DNA of 64,000 bases from DATBDM01 sp036269915 (GTDB lineage: Bacteria > Actinomycetota > Thermoleophilia > Solirubrobacterales > Solirubrobacteraceae). The notes beneath the pieces were generated by a model. That model saw only the letters and a list, made by a program, of their open reading frames with translations. It made no database searches and was not told where the DNA came from. Shown here piece after piece: positions 43,401 to 52,887 of this stretch (the stretch's first letter is position 1; each line of letters begins with the position of its first letter). The position numbers and the translations under genes are program-made. The stretch spans positions 1 to 64,000 of the forward strand of contig DATBDM010000131.1 of NCBI GenBank assembly GCA_036269915.1, written 5' to 3'.

Positions 43401-43869
43401 TCCGGTCAACGTCACGCGGCCGTCGGTCACCGTCTCCTTCGCCGGCGCCAAGCCGGTCAAGACGGTCGCGGTGAGCGCGTTGCTGGACCCGGACGACCCG
43501 GACGGCGACGAGGGCCGCTTCAGCGCCCTGCGCCGCTTCGAGGTCGAGTCCTGCGACGGGCGCACGGCGAACTGCTCGCTGCCGACGAGCTGGAAGCCGC
43601 TGTACACGAGCCCGGCCGACGCCTTCCCGGGCACGATCCCGCGCCCGCTGGCGCCGAACCTGACCCTGCGGACGTTCGACGTCCCGGACACGGTCGCGAC
43701 GCAGCTGCGCTTCACCGCGCTCGAGAACCAGTGCACGGGCGGCCCCGCCTACCAGGGCGAGCAGGATGCCGACCCGACCAACGCGACCGACTGCGTCACC
43801 GGCTCCGATCAGGGCACGGTGCTGCACGCCGCCGAGTTCGAGGTGTTCGGGCAGAACATCACCGGCTGA
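40456..43869 (+). CDS. Secreted M36 (fungalysin-type) metalloprotease
   Basis: 1137 residues. Signal peptide in the first 30 residues (basic start, then LVALLLVLVLPASAGA). A FTP/propeptide region (about 60-270) and a possible proprotein or C2-like insert (300-400) precede the catalytic domain. Zinc site: HEYTH at 635-639 in SVFGHEYTHAISNRM, and Glu663 in MGESWSDLVALE. NLFSGHNRFHDFAYHLGFTE is the fungalysin signature region. C-terminal beta domains carry an F5/8-like part (DLIDDSESTTWDA, SVSFAG-like strands). It is likely a broad exoprotease made as a zymogen. Confidence 0.92.
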   Translation: MRPSRWTSTRATAGLVALLLVLVLPASAGAVAQILPGQAGLKDLDARSGRVAPSAAARQAVSDLGATVEWNRYGTPASLLAKSGFLSAPTSGGAATIARGFIAAHRELFRLSAADVDALKVLNDAKLVASDGHAVLFRQQFGNLAAGHDGMITVGVSGGRVAYVSSSAAGSQDAPAAATLTPAEAWLAAAHNAGLNVTRADLGTLRTHDGWTRFGVNGLATPAIPGSKDNVDQRARLVAFPTYTQGVRAAFETIVLDVDGGSARAYRSFVDARTGEVLLRSNEVKQAAGDENGSGSFSGSTADGANGCGKPHVVNAGGAYSIAAFATANVPSDDIVLRLIGPDGKAVASSDTGTSPEAVTYDQPGGTIPDGAYQLVVCKFADPTVPATGDAFDYTGGYTVNTTAAAPSAAGNPSWDFFDASPTDAGTDTRVTGCYLSAAGCDLGLSSTAARGPWDAIPQSGTPSFTTQGNAARTAEARTTPLSPGPFGFMPTSLSREYRFPFENQWAKSQCDPTALAVPGSGADISAAVANLFSGHNRFHDFAYHLGFTERNYNLQQSNFGATEPGRDGDPELGNVQAGALTGGAPTYEGRDNANQIALNDGIPGITNQYLFQPIAGAFYGPCVDGDLDTSVFGHEYTHAISNRMVGGPDDGLTGFQGGAMGESWSDLVALEYLHAHDYVPADGENPWAEGAYATGNKQVGIRDYALDANPLNYADVGFDTPGPEVHADGEIWNGVNYDIRQALVRSYDATFPSTDKALQLRCADGRPGGNAPEAPLPPEQCPGNRRWIQIVFDAFLLQQGDTSMLTARDAYLAADRMRFGGANQAELWNAFAKRGMGESASTDTTEDNQPTPGYDSPLANNATVTFATTDAGSAAAIPSTVYVGRYEARATPIADTDPATPLGATAKLVPGTYDVYVRSAGHGLRRFSVTVGAGQTLTRSFALTPNVASKSSGASASGAGTNLDDLIDDSESTTWDAMTTTPVNVTRPSVTVSFAGAKPVKTVAVSALLDPDDPDGDEGRFSALRRFEVESCDGRTANCSLPTSWKPLYTSPADAFPGTIPRPLAPNLTLRTFDVPDTVATQLRFTALENQCTGGPAYQGEQDADPTNATDCVTGSDQGTVLHAAEFEVFGQNITG

Positions 43870-43970
43870 CGTCCGCTTCCGGACTTCGACCGGGACTGGC
43901 AAACCGGCTCCCCTTCCCGGCCGGCGCGACGCACCAGTAGCGTCGTGCCGACCGGGTCTGAGGGGGAGCC

Positions 43971-46900
43971 ATGCGGAAGTTCTGGATGGTCGTCGCGACG
44001 GCGGCGACCGTGGTCGGGCTGACGGGCAGCGCGCAGGCGCAGCAGCCGTCGCCGAGCGGGACGGCGAGCGGCCAGCCGGGCGCGCTGTCGCACTACGGCC
44101 TCGCGCGCAAGGACTGCATCGGGACCGCGCGCGACCGCCGCTCGAAGACGTGGTTCACGGTCGCCGACGGCGTCCTGTCCGACGTCCTCTTCCCCACCGC
44201 CGACAACACCAACGTCGAGACGCTGCAGTACGTCGTCACCGACGGCAGCTCGTTCACCGACCTGCAGACGCGCGACATGACCTACCGCGTCGCGGCGACC
44301 GACGACCGCGCGCTGACCTGCCGCGTCACGGCCACCGCCAAGAGCGGGCGCTACCGGATCGTCACCGACTACGTGACCGACCCCGACCGCTCCACCGTCG
44401 TCATGCGCACCCACTTCGACGCGCTGCGCGGCAAGGCGTCCGACTACAAGCTCTACGTCCGCTTCGACCCGAACCTCAACGGCAACGGCGGCGGCGGCGC
44501 CGACAACGCGGGCTCGGATTCCGGCACGGTCGCGCGCTCCGGCGGCCACACGCTGCTGATCGGCTCCGATCCCGTCACGGCGACCAACGCCGCCAACCGC
44601 GACTACGCGATCCCGGTCTACTCGGCGCTCGACACCGACCGCGGCTTCCGCCAGGTCTCCAACGGCTACGCGGGCACGTCAAGCGACGGCCTCACCCAGC
44701 TCGACGCCGCGCACGCGCTGACGACCCCGACGGCGGACGCGCCGAAGGGCAACCTGGTGCAGACCGCGCAGGTCGACCTCGCCCACGGCGACGCGACGCT
44801 CGCGCTCGGCTTCGGCGACAGCCAGGCGCACGCGGTCGGCGCAGCCCAGGGCAGCCTCGGCGAGCGCTACGACAAGCTCGCGCGCGATTACGCCTCGACG
44901 TGGCACGACTACGCCCGCACGCTCGACCGCCCGAAGCGCCCGCGCGGCACCTCGGAGTCCGCCTGGCGCAGCCTCGTAGACGAGTACTACGTGAGCGCGT
45001 TCGCGGTGAAGGCCGCCGAGGACAAGACGTTCCCGGGCGCTGTCTCGGCCGCGCTGGGCTCGCCGTGGGGGCAGGCGGTCTCGGCCGGCGATCCCGCGCG
45101 CACGTACTTCGGCTCCTACCGCGAGGTGTTCGCCCGCGACCTCTACGAGGCATGGAGCTCGCTGTTCGTGGCAGGCGACCGCGGGACGGCGCGGGCCATG
45201 ACGCGCTTCCTCTTCGAGCGCCAGCAGCTGCCCGACGGCTCGATGCCGCGCAACAGCCTGACCAACGGCAAGGTCGCGCCCGACTCGTTCAACACCCAGC
45301 TCGACGAGTGCGCCTACCCGCTGGTGATGGCGCTCGCCTCCGGCTTCACCTCGCGCTCGTTCTACGAGGCGCACATCAAGCGCGCGGCGAACTTCGTCGC
45401 CACCCGCGGGCCGTCGTTCGGCCCGGAGCGCTGGGAGGAGCAGAGCGGCTTCTCGCCCTCGACGATCTCCGCCGAGATCGCCGGCCTGCTCGCGGCGGCG
45501 ACGATCGCCGACCGCAACGGCGACGCGAGGTCCGCGCGCGTGTGGCGCGGCGTCGCCGACGAGTTCCAGCGCAACCTCAAGCGCTGGACGCTGACCACCA
45601 ACGGCCCGCTCTCGAACCGGCCGTACTTCATCCGGCTCTCCAAGGACGGCGACCCGAACGCGGCGACGAGCTACTCGCTGGGCAACAGCGACCGGCCGCC
45701 GGTCGACCAGCGCAGCGTCATCGACGACGGCTTCCTCGAGTACGCGCGCCTCGGCGTGATGAGCCCGCGGGACGCCGACCTCGTCCGCTCGCTCGACGTC
45801 GTCGACGCGACCATCCTGCGCCACACGTCGAGCGGCGACGGCTTCTACCGCTACAACGGCGACGGCTACGGGGACGGCGCGAGCGACGGGCATCCGTGGG
45901 AGCCCAGCCACAAGGGCGATGGCCATCTGTGGCCGGTGCTCGCCGGCGAGCGCGGTCAGTACGAGCTCGACACCGGCGACAGCCAGGCTGCCGTCCGGCG
46001 CCTGCAGGCGATGGACGCGATGGGCTCGGGCGTCGGGCTGATCCCGGAGCAGGCGTGGGAGCTCGCCGACCTCGCGCGCTCGCCGTTCGGCACGCCGCCG
46101 GAGACCGCCTCGATCGGCTTCGTCAACGGCAAGCCCGCCGGCTCGGTGGCCCCGCTGACCTGGTCGGCGGCGCAGTTCGTGCGCCTCACCGCCGACGTCT
46201 CGGCCCAGGCGATCCTCGACCGCCCGCGGCAGACGACCAACCGCTACGTCCGCCACACGCAGCGCCAGACGGCGCTGACCGTCGACGCGCCGGCCGACCG
46301 CACGATCGTGACGTCGCCGGTCACGGTCGCGGGCACATCCACGCCGGGCAACCGGATCACGATCGCGGCCTCGAACCTCGACGAGAACACCGCCACCACC
46401 ACGACCGAGATCACCGTCGGCTCGTCCGGCTCGTTCTCCGTGCCGGTCGCGCTGACCGGCGGGCGCTCGGTGCTCAACATCGTCGCCACGAGCCCCTCGG
46501 GCGCCACCGCGCGCGCGGTGCGCACGGTCGTCGTGCTGGCGGCGACGGCGCCGGTGATCTTCCAGGCCGACGACCCGTCCGGCGACGACCACGGGCCGGG
46601 CAACTACGCGTACCCGACCGATCCGCAGTTCCATGACGGCGCGTTCGACATCGAGCAGTTCCAGGTGCTCGACACGGGCGACACGGTCACGTTCCGCGTG
46701 CGCACGCGCGACCTGACGCCGACCTTCGGCAGCCCGCTCGGCGCGCAGCTGGTCGACGTCTACGTCCACGTGCCGGGCGCGAGCCCGACCTCGACCGCCG
46801 CGTCGTTCCCCGGCCGCAACCACACGATCGCCCCAGGCGGCGCGTGGAGCCGGCTGCTCGAGGTGCAGGGCTTCGGCCAGCGCTACGTCGACGCGAGCGG

Positions 46901-47249
46901 CAACACGCTCGGCACGATCGACATCCGCGCCGACGACATCTCGCGCTACATCACGTTCAGCGTGCCGCGCGCGTCGCTCGGCAACCCGGGTCCCGGCTGG
47001 GGCTTCACCGTCACGCTCACCTCGCAGGACGGCTTCAGCCCCGACCAGGCGCGCGCCTTCCAGTCGACGCCGCAGGGGTTCCAGCTCGGCGTCTGCGCGA
47101 CCGCGAGCAGCGACCCGCACTGCACCGTGAACCCAAGCTCGGTGCCGAAGGTCATGGACACGATCACACCCGCCGGGACCAGCCAGGCCGACGAGCTCGA
47201 CTACACCGTGCACAACCCGGTGACGCTGCAGCCGGTGGTGGTGCCGTGA
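43971..47249 (+). CDS. Secreted GH15 glucodextranase/glucoamylase-like enzyme
   Basis: 1092 residues. Signal peptide MRKFWMVVATAATVVGL... with cleavage after AQA near residue 24. An N-terminal glucodextranase-type beta domain (about 35-320) is followed by the alpha/alpha GH15 barrel (about 320-760). The general acid lies in ERWEEQSGFSPST (Glu489/Glu490) and the base in GLIPEQAWEL (Glu693). HPWEPSHKGDGHLWPVLAGERG is typical. A cadherin-like module (VDAPADRTIVTSPVTVAG) and a C-terminal DOMON-like domain (QVLDTGDTVTFRVRTRDL) complete it. It releases glucose from alpha-glucans; starch, dextran or another linkage cannot be distinguished here. GGGGGAG precedes the ATG. Confidence 0.92.
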   Translation: MRKFWMVVATAATVVGLTGSAQAQQPSPSGTASGQPGALSHYGLARKDCIGTARDRRSKTWFTVADGVLSDVLFPTADNTNVETLQYVVTDGSSFTDLQTRDMTYRVAATDDRALTCRVTATAKSGRYRIVTDYVTDPDRSTVVMRTHFDALRGKASDYKLYVRFDPNLNGNGGGGADNAGSDSGTVARSGGHTLLIGSDPVTATNAANRDYAIPVYSALDTDRGFRQVSNGYAGTSSDGLTQLDAAHALTTPTADAPKGNLVQTAQVDLAHGDATLALGFGDSQAHAVGAAQGSLGERYDKLARDYASTWHDYARTLDRPKRPRGTSESAWRSLVDEYYVSAFAVKAAEDKTFPGAVSAALGSPWGQAVSAGDPARTYFGSYREVFARDLYEAWSSLFVAGDRGTARAMTRFLFERQQLPDGSMPRNSLTNGKVAPDSFNTQLDECAYPLVMALASGFTSRSFYEAHIKRAANFVATRGPSFGPERWEEQSGFSPSTISAEIAGLLAAATIADRNGDARSARVWRGVADEFQRNLKRWTLTTNGPLSNRPYFIRLSKDGDPNAATSYSLGNSDRPPVDQRSVIDDGFLEYARLGVMSPRDADLVRSLDVVDATILRHTSSGDGFYRYNGDGYGDGASDGHPWEPSHKGDGHLWPVLAGERGQYELDTGDSQAAVRRLQAMDAMGSGVGLIPEQAWELADLARSPFGTPPETASIGFVNGKPAGSVAPLTWSAAQFVRLTADVSAQAILDRPRQTTNRYVRHTQRQTALTVDAPADRTIVTSPVTVAGTSTPGNRITIAASNLDENTATTTTEITVGSSGSFSVPVALTGGRSVLNIVATSPSGATARAVRTVVVLAATAPVIFQADDPSGDDHGPGNYAYPTDPQFHDGAFDIEQFQVLDTGDTVTFRVRTRDLTPTFGSPLGAQLVDVYVHVPGASPTSTAASFPGRNHTIAPGGAWSRLLEVQGFGQRYVDASGNTLGTIDIRADDISRYITFSVPRASLGNPGPGWGFTVTLTSQDGFSPDQARAFQSTPQGFQLGVCATASSDPHCTVNPSSVPKVMDTITPAGTSQADELDYTVHNPVTLQPVVVP

Positions 47250-47252
47250 GGC

Positions 47253-47807
47253 TCAGTCCGCCGCTGCCGCGGCGGCCCGCATGCGCGCCTTGTAGGCGCG
47301 CTTGCCGGCCTGGTAGGCCGCGAGTGACTCGTGCGAGTCCACGTCCCCGAGCGTCGGATGCGCTGGGACGAGCGGCCGGGCCAGCTCGACGCCGAAGCGG
47401 TTGGCCAGGACCGCCCCGAGCGCCTTGACCTTCATCTCCCCGAAGCCGGGGAGCGCCTCGAGGTTCGCCCTGAGCTCCGCGGTGCTCGCGGCGCCGGTCC
47501 ACACCCGCGCGGCGTCGCCGTCGTAGCGCTCCGAGACATGGGCGACGAGCGCGTGCACCCGCGTCGCCATCGCGCCGGGGAAGCGGTGGATCGCGGGGCG
47601 CTCGCGGAAGATCGGCTCGAGGTCGAGCGCCGACAGCTCGCCCGCGTCGAGCGTGCCGGCGCGCTCGCGCAGCACGAGCGGCCCGCTGAACGCCTTCTGG
47701 ACGGTCACCTGCTGGTCGAGCGCGAAGCCGATCAGCAGCGCGAGCGGGTCCGTGGCGATCAGCGCGTTGGCCTCGTCGGAGTCGGTGAAGTAGAGGCGCT
47801 CGACCAT
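47253..47807 (-). CDS. HhH-GPD base-excision-repair family protein
   Basis: 184 residues matching the TIGR03252-type HhH-GPD family: LLIGFALDQQVTVQKAFSGPLVL, FPGAMATRVHALVAHVSERYDG and LEALPGFGEMKVKALGAVLANRFG (the helix-hairpin-helix with its glycine loop). DNA glycosylases of this superfamily remove damaged bases, but the usual catalytic Asp/Lys context is unclear, so activity is not assured. It follows recD by 26 bases on the same strand and is the last gene of the RNase HI-recCBD unit. Confidence 0.87.
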   Translation of the reverse strand: MVERLYFTDSDEANALIATDPLALLIGFALDQQVTVQKAFSGPLVLRERAGTLDAGELSALDLEPIFRERPAIHRFPGAMATRVHALVAHVSERYDGDAARVWTGAASTAELRANLEALPGFGEMKVKALGAVLANRFGVELARPLVPAHPTLGDVDSHESLAAYQAGKRAYKARMRAAAAAAD

Positions 47808-47833
47808 GCCGCCATGGTCCCACACCCCCGGCG

Positions 47834-49582
47834 TCACGCCCAGAGCCGGCGGCCGAGGCCGGAGGCGCGGGCGACCGGGCGCGCGACCGCGGCGCGGATC
47901 GCCGCCTCGCCGCCCACCACGATCAGCTGCTCCCGCGCGCGCGTCACCGCGGTGTAGAGCAGCTCGCGCGTGAGCAGCGGGGAGTCCGGCTCGGGCAGCA
48001 CGACCGCGGCGGTGTCGAACTGCGAGCCCTGGCTCTTGTGCACCGTCATCGCGTAGACGGTCTCGACCGCGGCGAGCCGCGACGGGCTGATCTCGGCGAC
48101 GTCGCCGTGGCGCTCGAACGCTGCGGTCACGGTCCCGTCGCCGCGCGCGACGACCGCGCCCGTGTCGCCGTTGTAGAGCCGCAGGCCGTAGTCGTTCTCG
48201 GTGACGAGCAGCGGCCGGCCGGGGTACCAGTCGCCGAACGCGCCGAACCCGGGGATCGCGTGCGCGAGCCAGCTCTCGATGCGCTCCGTCCACGCCTGGA
48301 CGCCGAATGGCCCGCGCCGGTGAGCGCACAGCACGCGGAAGGCGCCGAGGGCCGCGATCGCGCCCGCGCCGTCGCCCTCCAGCGCGGCCGCGCGGATGCG
48401 GCGCGCCGCGGCGACGACCTGCTCGCGCACGGGCGCCAGGCCGGCGTCCCCGGCCGTGTCGGTGTCGATCCAGGTGATGGCACGGAGCGCGTCGAGGACG
48501 GCGTCGGCGTCGCCGCGGCGGATCGCCTCGGCGACCGTCGCGATGGCGCCGCCGTAGCGGTGCACCCGGTCGAGCACCACGATGCCGCGCTCGGGCGCGG
48601 AGCCGCCCGGGCCGACGATGTCGCCGAGCACCGCGCCGGCCTCGATCGAGGTCAGCTGGCCCGGATCGCCGACCAGGATCAGCCGCGCGTCGGGCCGCAC
48701 CGCCTCCACGAGCCTCGCCATCAGCGAGAGCGAGACCATCGAGGTCTCGTCGACGATCACGACGTCGTGCGGGAGCCGGTTGGCGCGGTCGTGGCGGAAG
48801 CGGCTGTGGGTGCCGGGCTGCCAGCCGAGCAGGCGGTGCAACGTCGACGCGTCGAGCGCCAGCAGCCGCTCGCGCACCGCCTCGTCGACGTCGAGCGCCT
48901 CCGCCTCGGCGTGCACGGCCTCCGCGAGCCGGGCGGCCGCCTTGCCGGTCGGCGCGGCGAGCGCGATCAGCGGCGCGCCGCCCGGCTCGAGCAGCAGCGC
49001 GACGATGCGCGCGACCGTCGTCGTCTTGCCCGTGCCGGGCCCGCCCGCGACGACCGCGAAGCGGCGCCGGACCGCGGTCGCCGCGGCGAGCCGCTGGCGC
49101 GCGTCGCCGGCGCCGGCGAACAGCCGGTCGAGCACGGCCTCGCTCGGCTCCGCCCCCGGGGCGGCGGCGAGCGCGCGCAGGTCCTCGGCCAGCCTGCGCT
49201 CCTCGCGCCAGTAGCGGTCGAGGTAGAGCGCGTCCTCGTCGAGCCGCAACGGGCCGCCGAGCAACGGGCTCGCCGCGACGCGCCGGCGCCACTGCGCCGG
49301 CTCGGGCCACGGCAGCCCGGACAGGTCGACCGGGTCGTCGGCGTCGACCGTCGCCGTGTCGCGGATCGTCGCGAGGTCGACGTAGACGTGCCCCAGCCGC
49401 GGCGCCCGCACCGCGAGCGCGACGGCGAGGGCGACCGAGGGGTCCGTCTCGCCGACCAGCGCGGCGAGCCGGCGCGCGACGTGCACGTCGGCGGGAGCGA
49501 GCACGCCCGCGTCGTTGAACTCGCGCAGCAGCGCGGGCGCGGCGAGCGCGCGGCGCGCGTCGTAGGGGTCGATCGCCGTCAT
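47834..49582 (-). CDS. recD: RecD, exodeoxyribonuclease V alpha subunit
   Basis: 582-residue superfamily 1B helicase, the 5'-3' motor of RecBCD. Motif I VVAGGPGTGKTTTVAR, motif II VIVDETSMVS, motif III LILVGDPGQLTSIEAG, motif V/VI YAMTVHKSQGSQFD and LLYTAVTRARE are intact. The N-terminal part (about 1-120) resembles the RecB/RecC-contacting region. Its ATG overlaps the recB stop. Complete RecBCD is patchy among actinobacteria, many of which rely on AdnAB, so its presence here is informative. Confidence 0.96.
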   Translation of the reverse strand: MTAIDPYDARRALAAPALLREFNDAGVLAPADVHVARRLAALVGETDPSVALAVALAVRAPRLGHVYVDLATIRDTATVDADDPVDLSGLPWPEPAQWRRRVAASPLLGGPLRLDEDALYLDRYWREERRLAEDLRALAAAPGAEPSEAVLDRLFAGAGDARQRLAAATAVRRRFAVVAGGPGTGKTTTVARIVALLLEPGGAPLIALAAPTGKAAARLAEAVHAEAEALDVDEAVRERLLALDASTLHRLLGWQPGTHSRFRHDRANRLPHDVVIVDETSMVSLSLMARLVEAVRPDARLILVGDPGQLTSIEAGAVLGDIVGPGGSAPERGIVVLDRVHRYGGAIATVAEAIRRGDADAVLDALRAITWIDTDTAGDAGLAPVREQVVAAARRIRAAALEGDGAGAIAALGAFRVLCAHRRGPFGVQAWTERIESWLAHAIPGFGAFGDWYPGRPLLVTENDYGLRLYNGDTGAVVARGDGTVTAAFERHGDVAEISPSRLAAVETVYAMTVHKSQGSQFDTAAVVLPEPDSPLLTRELLYTAVTRAREQLIVVGGEAAIRAAVARPVARASGLGRRLWA

Positions 49583-52500
49583 CGCCCGCCTCCGTCGAGC
49601 ACGTCGCTGAGCGCGACCACGAGCGCGGCCGGCGGGCGCCAGGCGAACACGCCGCAGGGCACGCCGTCGACCACCGGCGTCGCCGGCCCGGTCATCCCCC
49701 GCAGGAACAGGTAGAGCACGCCGGCGAGGTTGCGCTCGGGGTCGTAGCCCGCGAGCCGCCAGCGCAGGAAGCGGTGCAGCGCGACCGTGTAGAGCAGCGC
49801 CTGCAGCGCGTAGTGCGCGCGCTCCATCTCGGCGGCGAGCACCTCCGGGCGGTGGTGCCAGGCGGTGAGCGGCTCGCCGGGCGGCGCGAGCCGGTTGGTC
49901 TTGTAGTCGACGACGGCGTAGCGATCGCCCGCACGCGCGACGAGATCGATGCTGCCGGTCACGTAGCCGCGCACGCTGCGCCGCAGCACCGGGTCGGCGA
50001 GCCGGTCGGCGTAGCCCGCGAGCGGATCGTCCGCGGGCAGCTCGGCGCGCAGGACGGCGGCGATCGCGTCGAGCGCGACGCGGCCGGTCGGCCGGTCGCC
50101 CCCGGCCAGCGGGAACTCGAAGTCGAGCTCGTCGAGCCGGTCGCCGCGGACGAGGTCGCGCAGCCGCGCGCCGCCGAGCACTGGGCCGAGCGGCGTCTCG
50201 AGCGCCGCGCGCAGCCCGGCTCTCGTCACGGCCGGATCGCCGATCTCCGCGGGGCGCCGTGCCTGCACCGCGGCCACCCGCTCGGCGAGCTCGGCGTCGA
50301 GGTCGCCCGCGGCGAAGTCCGTCGCCTCGAGCACGCGATGCACGAAGGTGCCGACCTCCGTGCCGACCGGCATGTCGCCGAGCAGCGACGGCGTCGCGCG
50401 CAGCGCCTGGTCGCCCTCGGGCGCGACCGCGACGACCGCGCCGTCCGGCTCGTCCGCGACGACCGCCTCCTCGGGCTCGGACGCGACGCGCGACTCGTAC
50501 GCGCCCGCGGTGATGTCGGAGAACGACGTCCGCCGCCAACTCGGGTCGAGGCTGCGGCCGAAGCGCGCGGCGGTCAGCGCCGAGGCATCGCGCAGGCGGC
50601 CCGACCATGCGAGCGGCAGCCCCGGCGCGGCGCGCTCGACGGCGAGGCAGCCCGGGGTGAGCGCGGCGAGTGCCTCGAAGCGCTGGGTCGCCGCGGCGTC
50701 CGTCGGGCGCGTCCGGCCGGCCCACGCCACCGTCCCGTCGTCCTCGCGGGCGAAGACGAGGCGGCCGAGCGCTGAGTGCTGGCTGGTCGCCGACCCGACC
50801 CACCAGACGATCGCGCGGTGGCGCGCACGGGTCAGCGCGACGTAGGCGAGCCGCAGGTCCTCGCCGCGCTGCTCGACGAGCGCGAGGCGCTTGTGGTCGC
50901 GGTAGTCCGCACCGTCGAGCCCGACGTCGAGCACGCGGCGCTCGCCCTGCGCCGGGTCGTGGAAGGCGACCGGGACGGCCTCCTCGGTGATCCACGTCGG
51001 CTCCCACAGGTCGGGGCAGTAGACGACCGGGAACTCGAGCCCCTTGCTGCGGTGGATCGTCAGCACCTGCACGGCCTCGGCGTCGGACTCGAGGCGGCGC
51101 GAGCGGTCCTCGTCGCCGGTGTCCTGCGCGGCCTCCGCGATCCGCCGCCGCAGCCAGCCGGTCAGCGCGGTCGGGCCGAGCTGCTCGCTGACCGCCGCGG
51201 CGTGCAGCAGCTGGGCGACGTGGCGCAGGTCGGTGAGCCGCCGCTCCCCGTCGGCGCCGGACAGCACCCGCTCGGGGAGACCCTCGACGAGCGAGATCGT
51301 CTCGGCCAGCGACGCGACGCCCTGGACGCGCAGCGCCCGCGCCCAGCCGTGCAGGCGCCGGTGGACCTCCTCCCACGCGCCCTCGTCCGCGGTCGCGACC
51401 CGCTCGGGCGTCCAGCCGAGGAACGGGGTCAGCGCGGCGCCGCGCGCCCGGCGGTCGTCGGTCGGGCGCTCGACCGCCTCGAGCAGTCGCAGCCACTCGA
51501 GCGCCGAGCGGGTGCCGAACACGCTCCCCGCCCCGTTGATCACCGCGGGGACGCGGACGGCGTCGAGCGCGTCCCGGACCTGCGCGGCGTTGCGGTTGGT
51601 GCGCACGAGCACCGCGACGTCGCCGGGCCGGATCGCCGTGCCGTCGGGCAGCGTGGCGCCCGAGGCGAGCAGCGCGACGAGGTCGGCGGCGAGGTCGCGG
51701 GCGACGAACTCGCGCGCGGCGGGCGCGCTCGCGTAGCCGCCCGGCGTGCGGCGCACGTCCTCGCGGTCGAGCACGCGAACGCGCAGGGGCGCGCCGGGGA
51801 GCTCGGCGCGGCGCCGGCCGGCGGCTGCGCGCACCGTGCGGTAGACGATCCCCTCGTGGCCGAGCCGCGCGCCGCCGAACAGCGCGTCGTAGGCGTCGAG
51901 CAGCCCCTGGTCGCTGCGCCAGTTGACGTCGAGCGTCGCCTGCGCGCCGGCGTCGCGCGCGGCCTCCAGGTAGGCGTAGACGTCGGCGCCGCGGAACGCG
52001 TAGATCGCCTGCTTCGGATCCCCGATGAGCACGAGCGTCGAGCCGCCGAACGCGCGGCGCATGATGTTCCACTGCACCGGGTCGGTGTCCTGGAACTCGT
52101 CGACGAGCACGACGTGCCAGCGGGCCCGCAGCCGCCGGGCGATCGCGTCGCCGCCGGGGCTGGAGAGGATCCCGTCGAGCCGGGTGAGCAGGTCGTCGTA
52201 GGTCAGGACGCCCATGCGCCGCTTGCGCCGCTCGAGCTCCTGCCGGACGGCGCCGGCGAGCCGCGCGCGCATGCCGGGCGTGCCGCCCGCGCCGGCCGGC
52301 TCGATCGGCGCGGCCGGGTTGGCGACCGCGAGCGCCGCGATCCGCCCGGCCTCCGCGCGTGTGAACGCGGGCGTCCCCTCTGCGTGGAAGCGGCGCACGT
52401 AGAGGTCGTCGACGACCTCCTCGACGAGGTCCTCGACGTCCTCCAGGAACGTCCCGTCGCCGTCCGCGTCGCCCGCCAGCCCGAGCCCGCCGAGCACCTC

Positions 52501-52887
52501 CTGGCAGAAGCCGTGGGTGGTGGCGATCGTGCCCGCGTCGAAGTCCGCCAGCGCGCCAGCGAGGCGCGCGCGGCGCATCTCGACCTGCTCGCGCGCGCCC
52601 TCGGCGAGCAGCCGGACGACCTCGTCCTCGTCGTCGAGCGGCTTCCCGGCGAGATGACGGCCGAGCGCCTGCTCGGCGCCGATCAGCCGCTCGCGGACGC
52701 GCTCGCGCAGCTCGCCGGTCGCCATCCGCGTGAAGGTGACGAGCAGGAGCTTGTCGAGCGTCGTCCCCTCGGCGACGTAGCGCGCCGCGAGCGCCGCGAT
52801 CGTGTACGTCTTGCCCGTGCCCGCGCTCGCCTCGAGCACGGTGACGCCGGTCGGGAGCGGCCCGCGGACGTCGAACGGCGCGGTCAT
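49579..52887 (-). CDS. recB: RecB, exodeoxyribonuclease V beta subunit
   Basis: 1102-residue UvrD-like helicase plus nuclease: the 3'-5' motor and DNA-cutting subunit of RecBCD. Walker A LEASAGTGKTYTIAALAARY, motif Ia TFTRMATGELRERV, motif II VVLVDEFQDTDPVQW, LIGDPKQAIYAFRGAD, LTIHRSKGLEFPVVY and YVALTRARHRAI are readable. The C-terminal nuclease has the RecB signature AVVDYKTNRL with its catalytic Asp/Lys. Both ends overlap neighbours by ATGA. It is slightly shorter than the E. coli protein (1180). Confidence 0.97.
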   Translation of the reverse strand: MTAPFDVRGPLPTGVTVLEASAGTGKTYTIAALAARYVAEGTTLDKLLLVTFTRMATGELRERVRERLIGAEQALGRHLAGKPLDDEDEVVRLLAEGAREQVEMRRARLAGALADFDAGTIATTHGFCQEVLGGLGLAGDADGDGTFLEDVEDLVEEVVDDLYVRRFHAEGTPAFTRAEAGRIAALAVANPAAPIEPAGAGGTPGMRARLAGAVRQELERRKRRMGVLTYDDLLTRLDGILSSPGGDAIARRLRARWHVVLVDEFQDTDPVQWNIMRRAFGGSTLVLIGDPKQAIYAFRGADVYAYLEAARDAGAQATLDVNWRSDQGLLDAYDALFGGARLGHEGIVYRTVRAAAGRRRAELPGAPLRVRVLDREDVRRTPGGYASAPAAREFVARDLAADLVALLASGATLPDGTAIRPGDVAVLVRTNRNAAQVRDALDAVRVPAVINGAGSVFGTRSALEWLRLLEAVERPTDDRRARGAALTPFLGWTPERVATADEGAWEEVHRRLHGWARALRVQGVASLAETISLVEGLPERVLSGADGERRLTDLRHVAQLLHAAAVSEQLGPTALTGWLRRRIAEAAQDTGDEDRSRRLESDAEAVQVLTIHRSKGLEFPVVYCPDLWEPTWITEEAVPVAFHDPAQGERRVLDVGLDGADYRDHKRLALVEQRGEDLRLAYVALTRARHRAIVWWVGSATSQHSALGRLVFAREDDGTVAWAGRTRPTDAAATQRFEALAALTPGCLAVERAAPGLPLAWSGRLRDASALTAARFGRSLDPSWRRTSFSDITAGAYESRVASEPEEAVVADEPDGAVVAVAPEGDQALRATPSLLGDMPVGTEVGTFVHRVLEATDFAAGDLDAELAERVAAVQARRPAEIGDPAVTRAGLRAALETPLGPVLGGARLRDLVRGDRLDELDFEFPLAGGDRPTGRVALDAIAAVLRAELPADDPLAGYADRLADPVLRRSVRGYVTGSIDLVARAGDRYAVVDYKTNRLAPPGEPLTAWHHRPEVLAAEMERAHYALQALLYTVALHRFLRWRLAGYDPERNLAGVLYLFLRGMTGPATPVVDGVPCGVFAWRPPAALVVALSDVLDGGGR

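Noticed and set aside
40465..43902. A 1145-codon open frame antisense to the M36 protease.
   Set aside because: Low-complexity Arg/Ala/Gly content and no domain. The plus strand carries HEYTH and the full fungalysin pattern.
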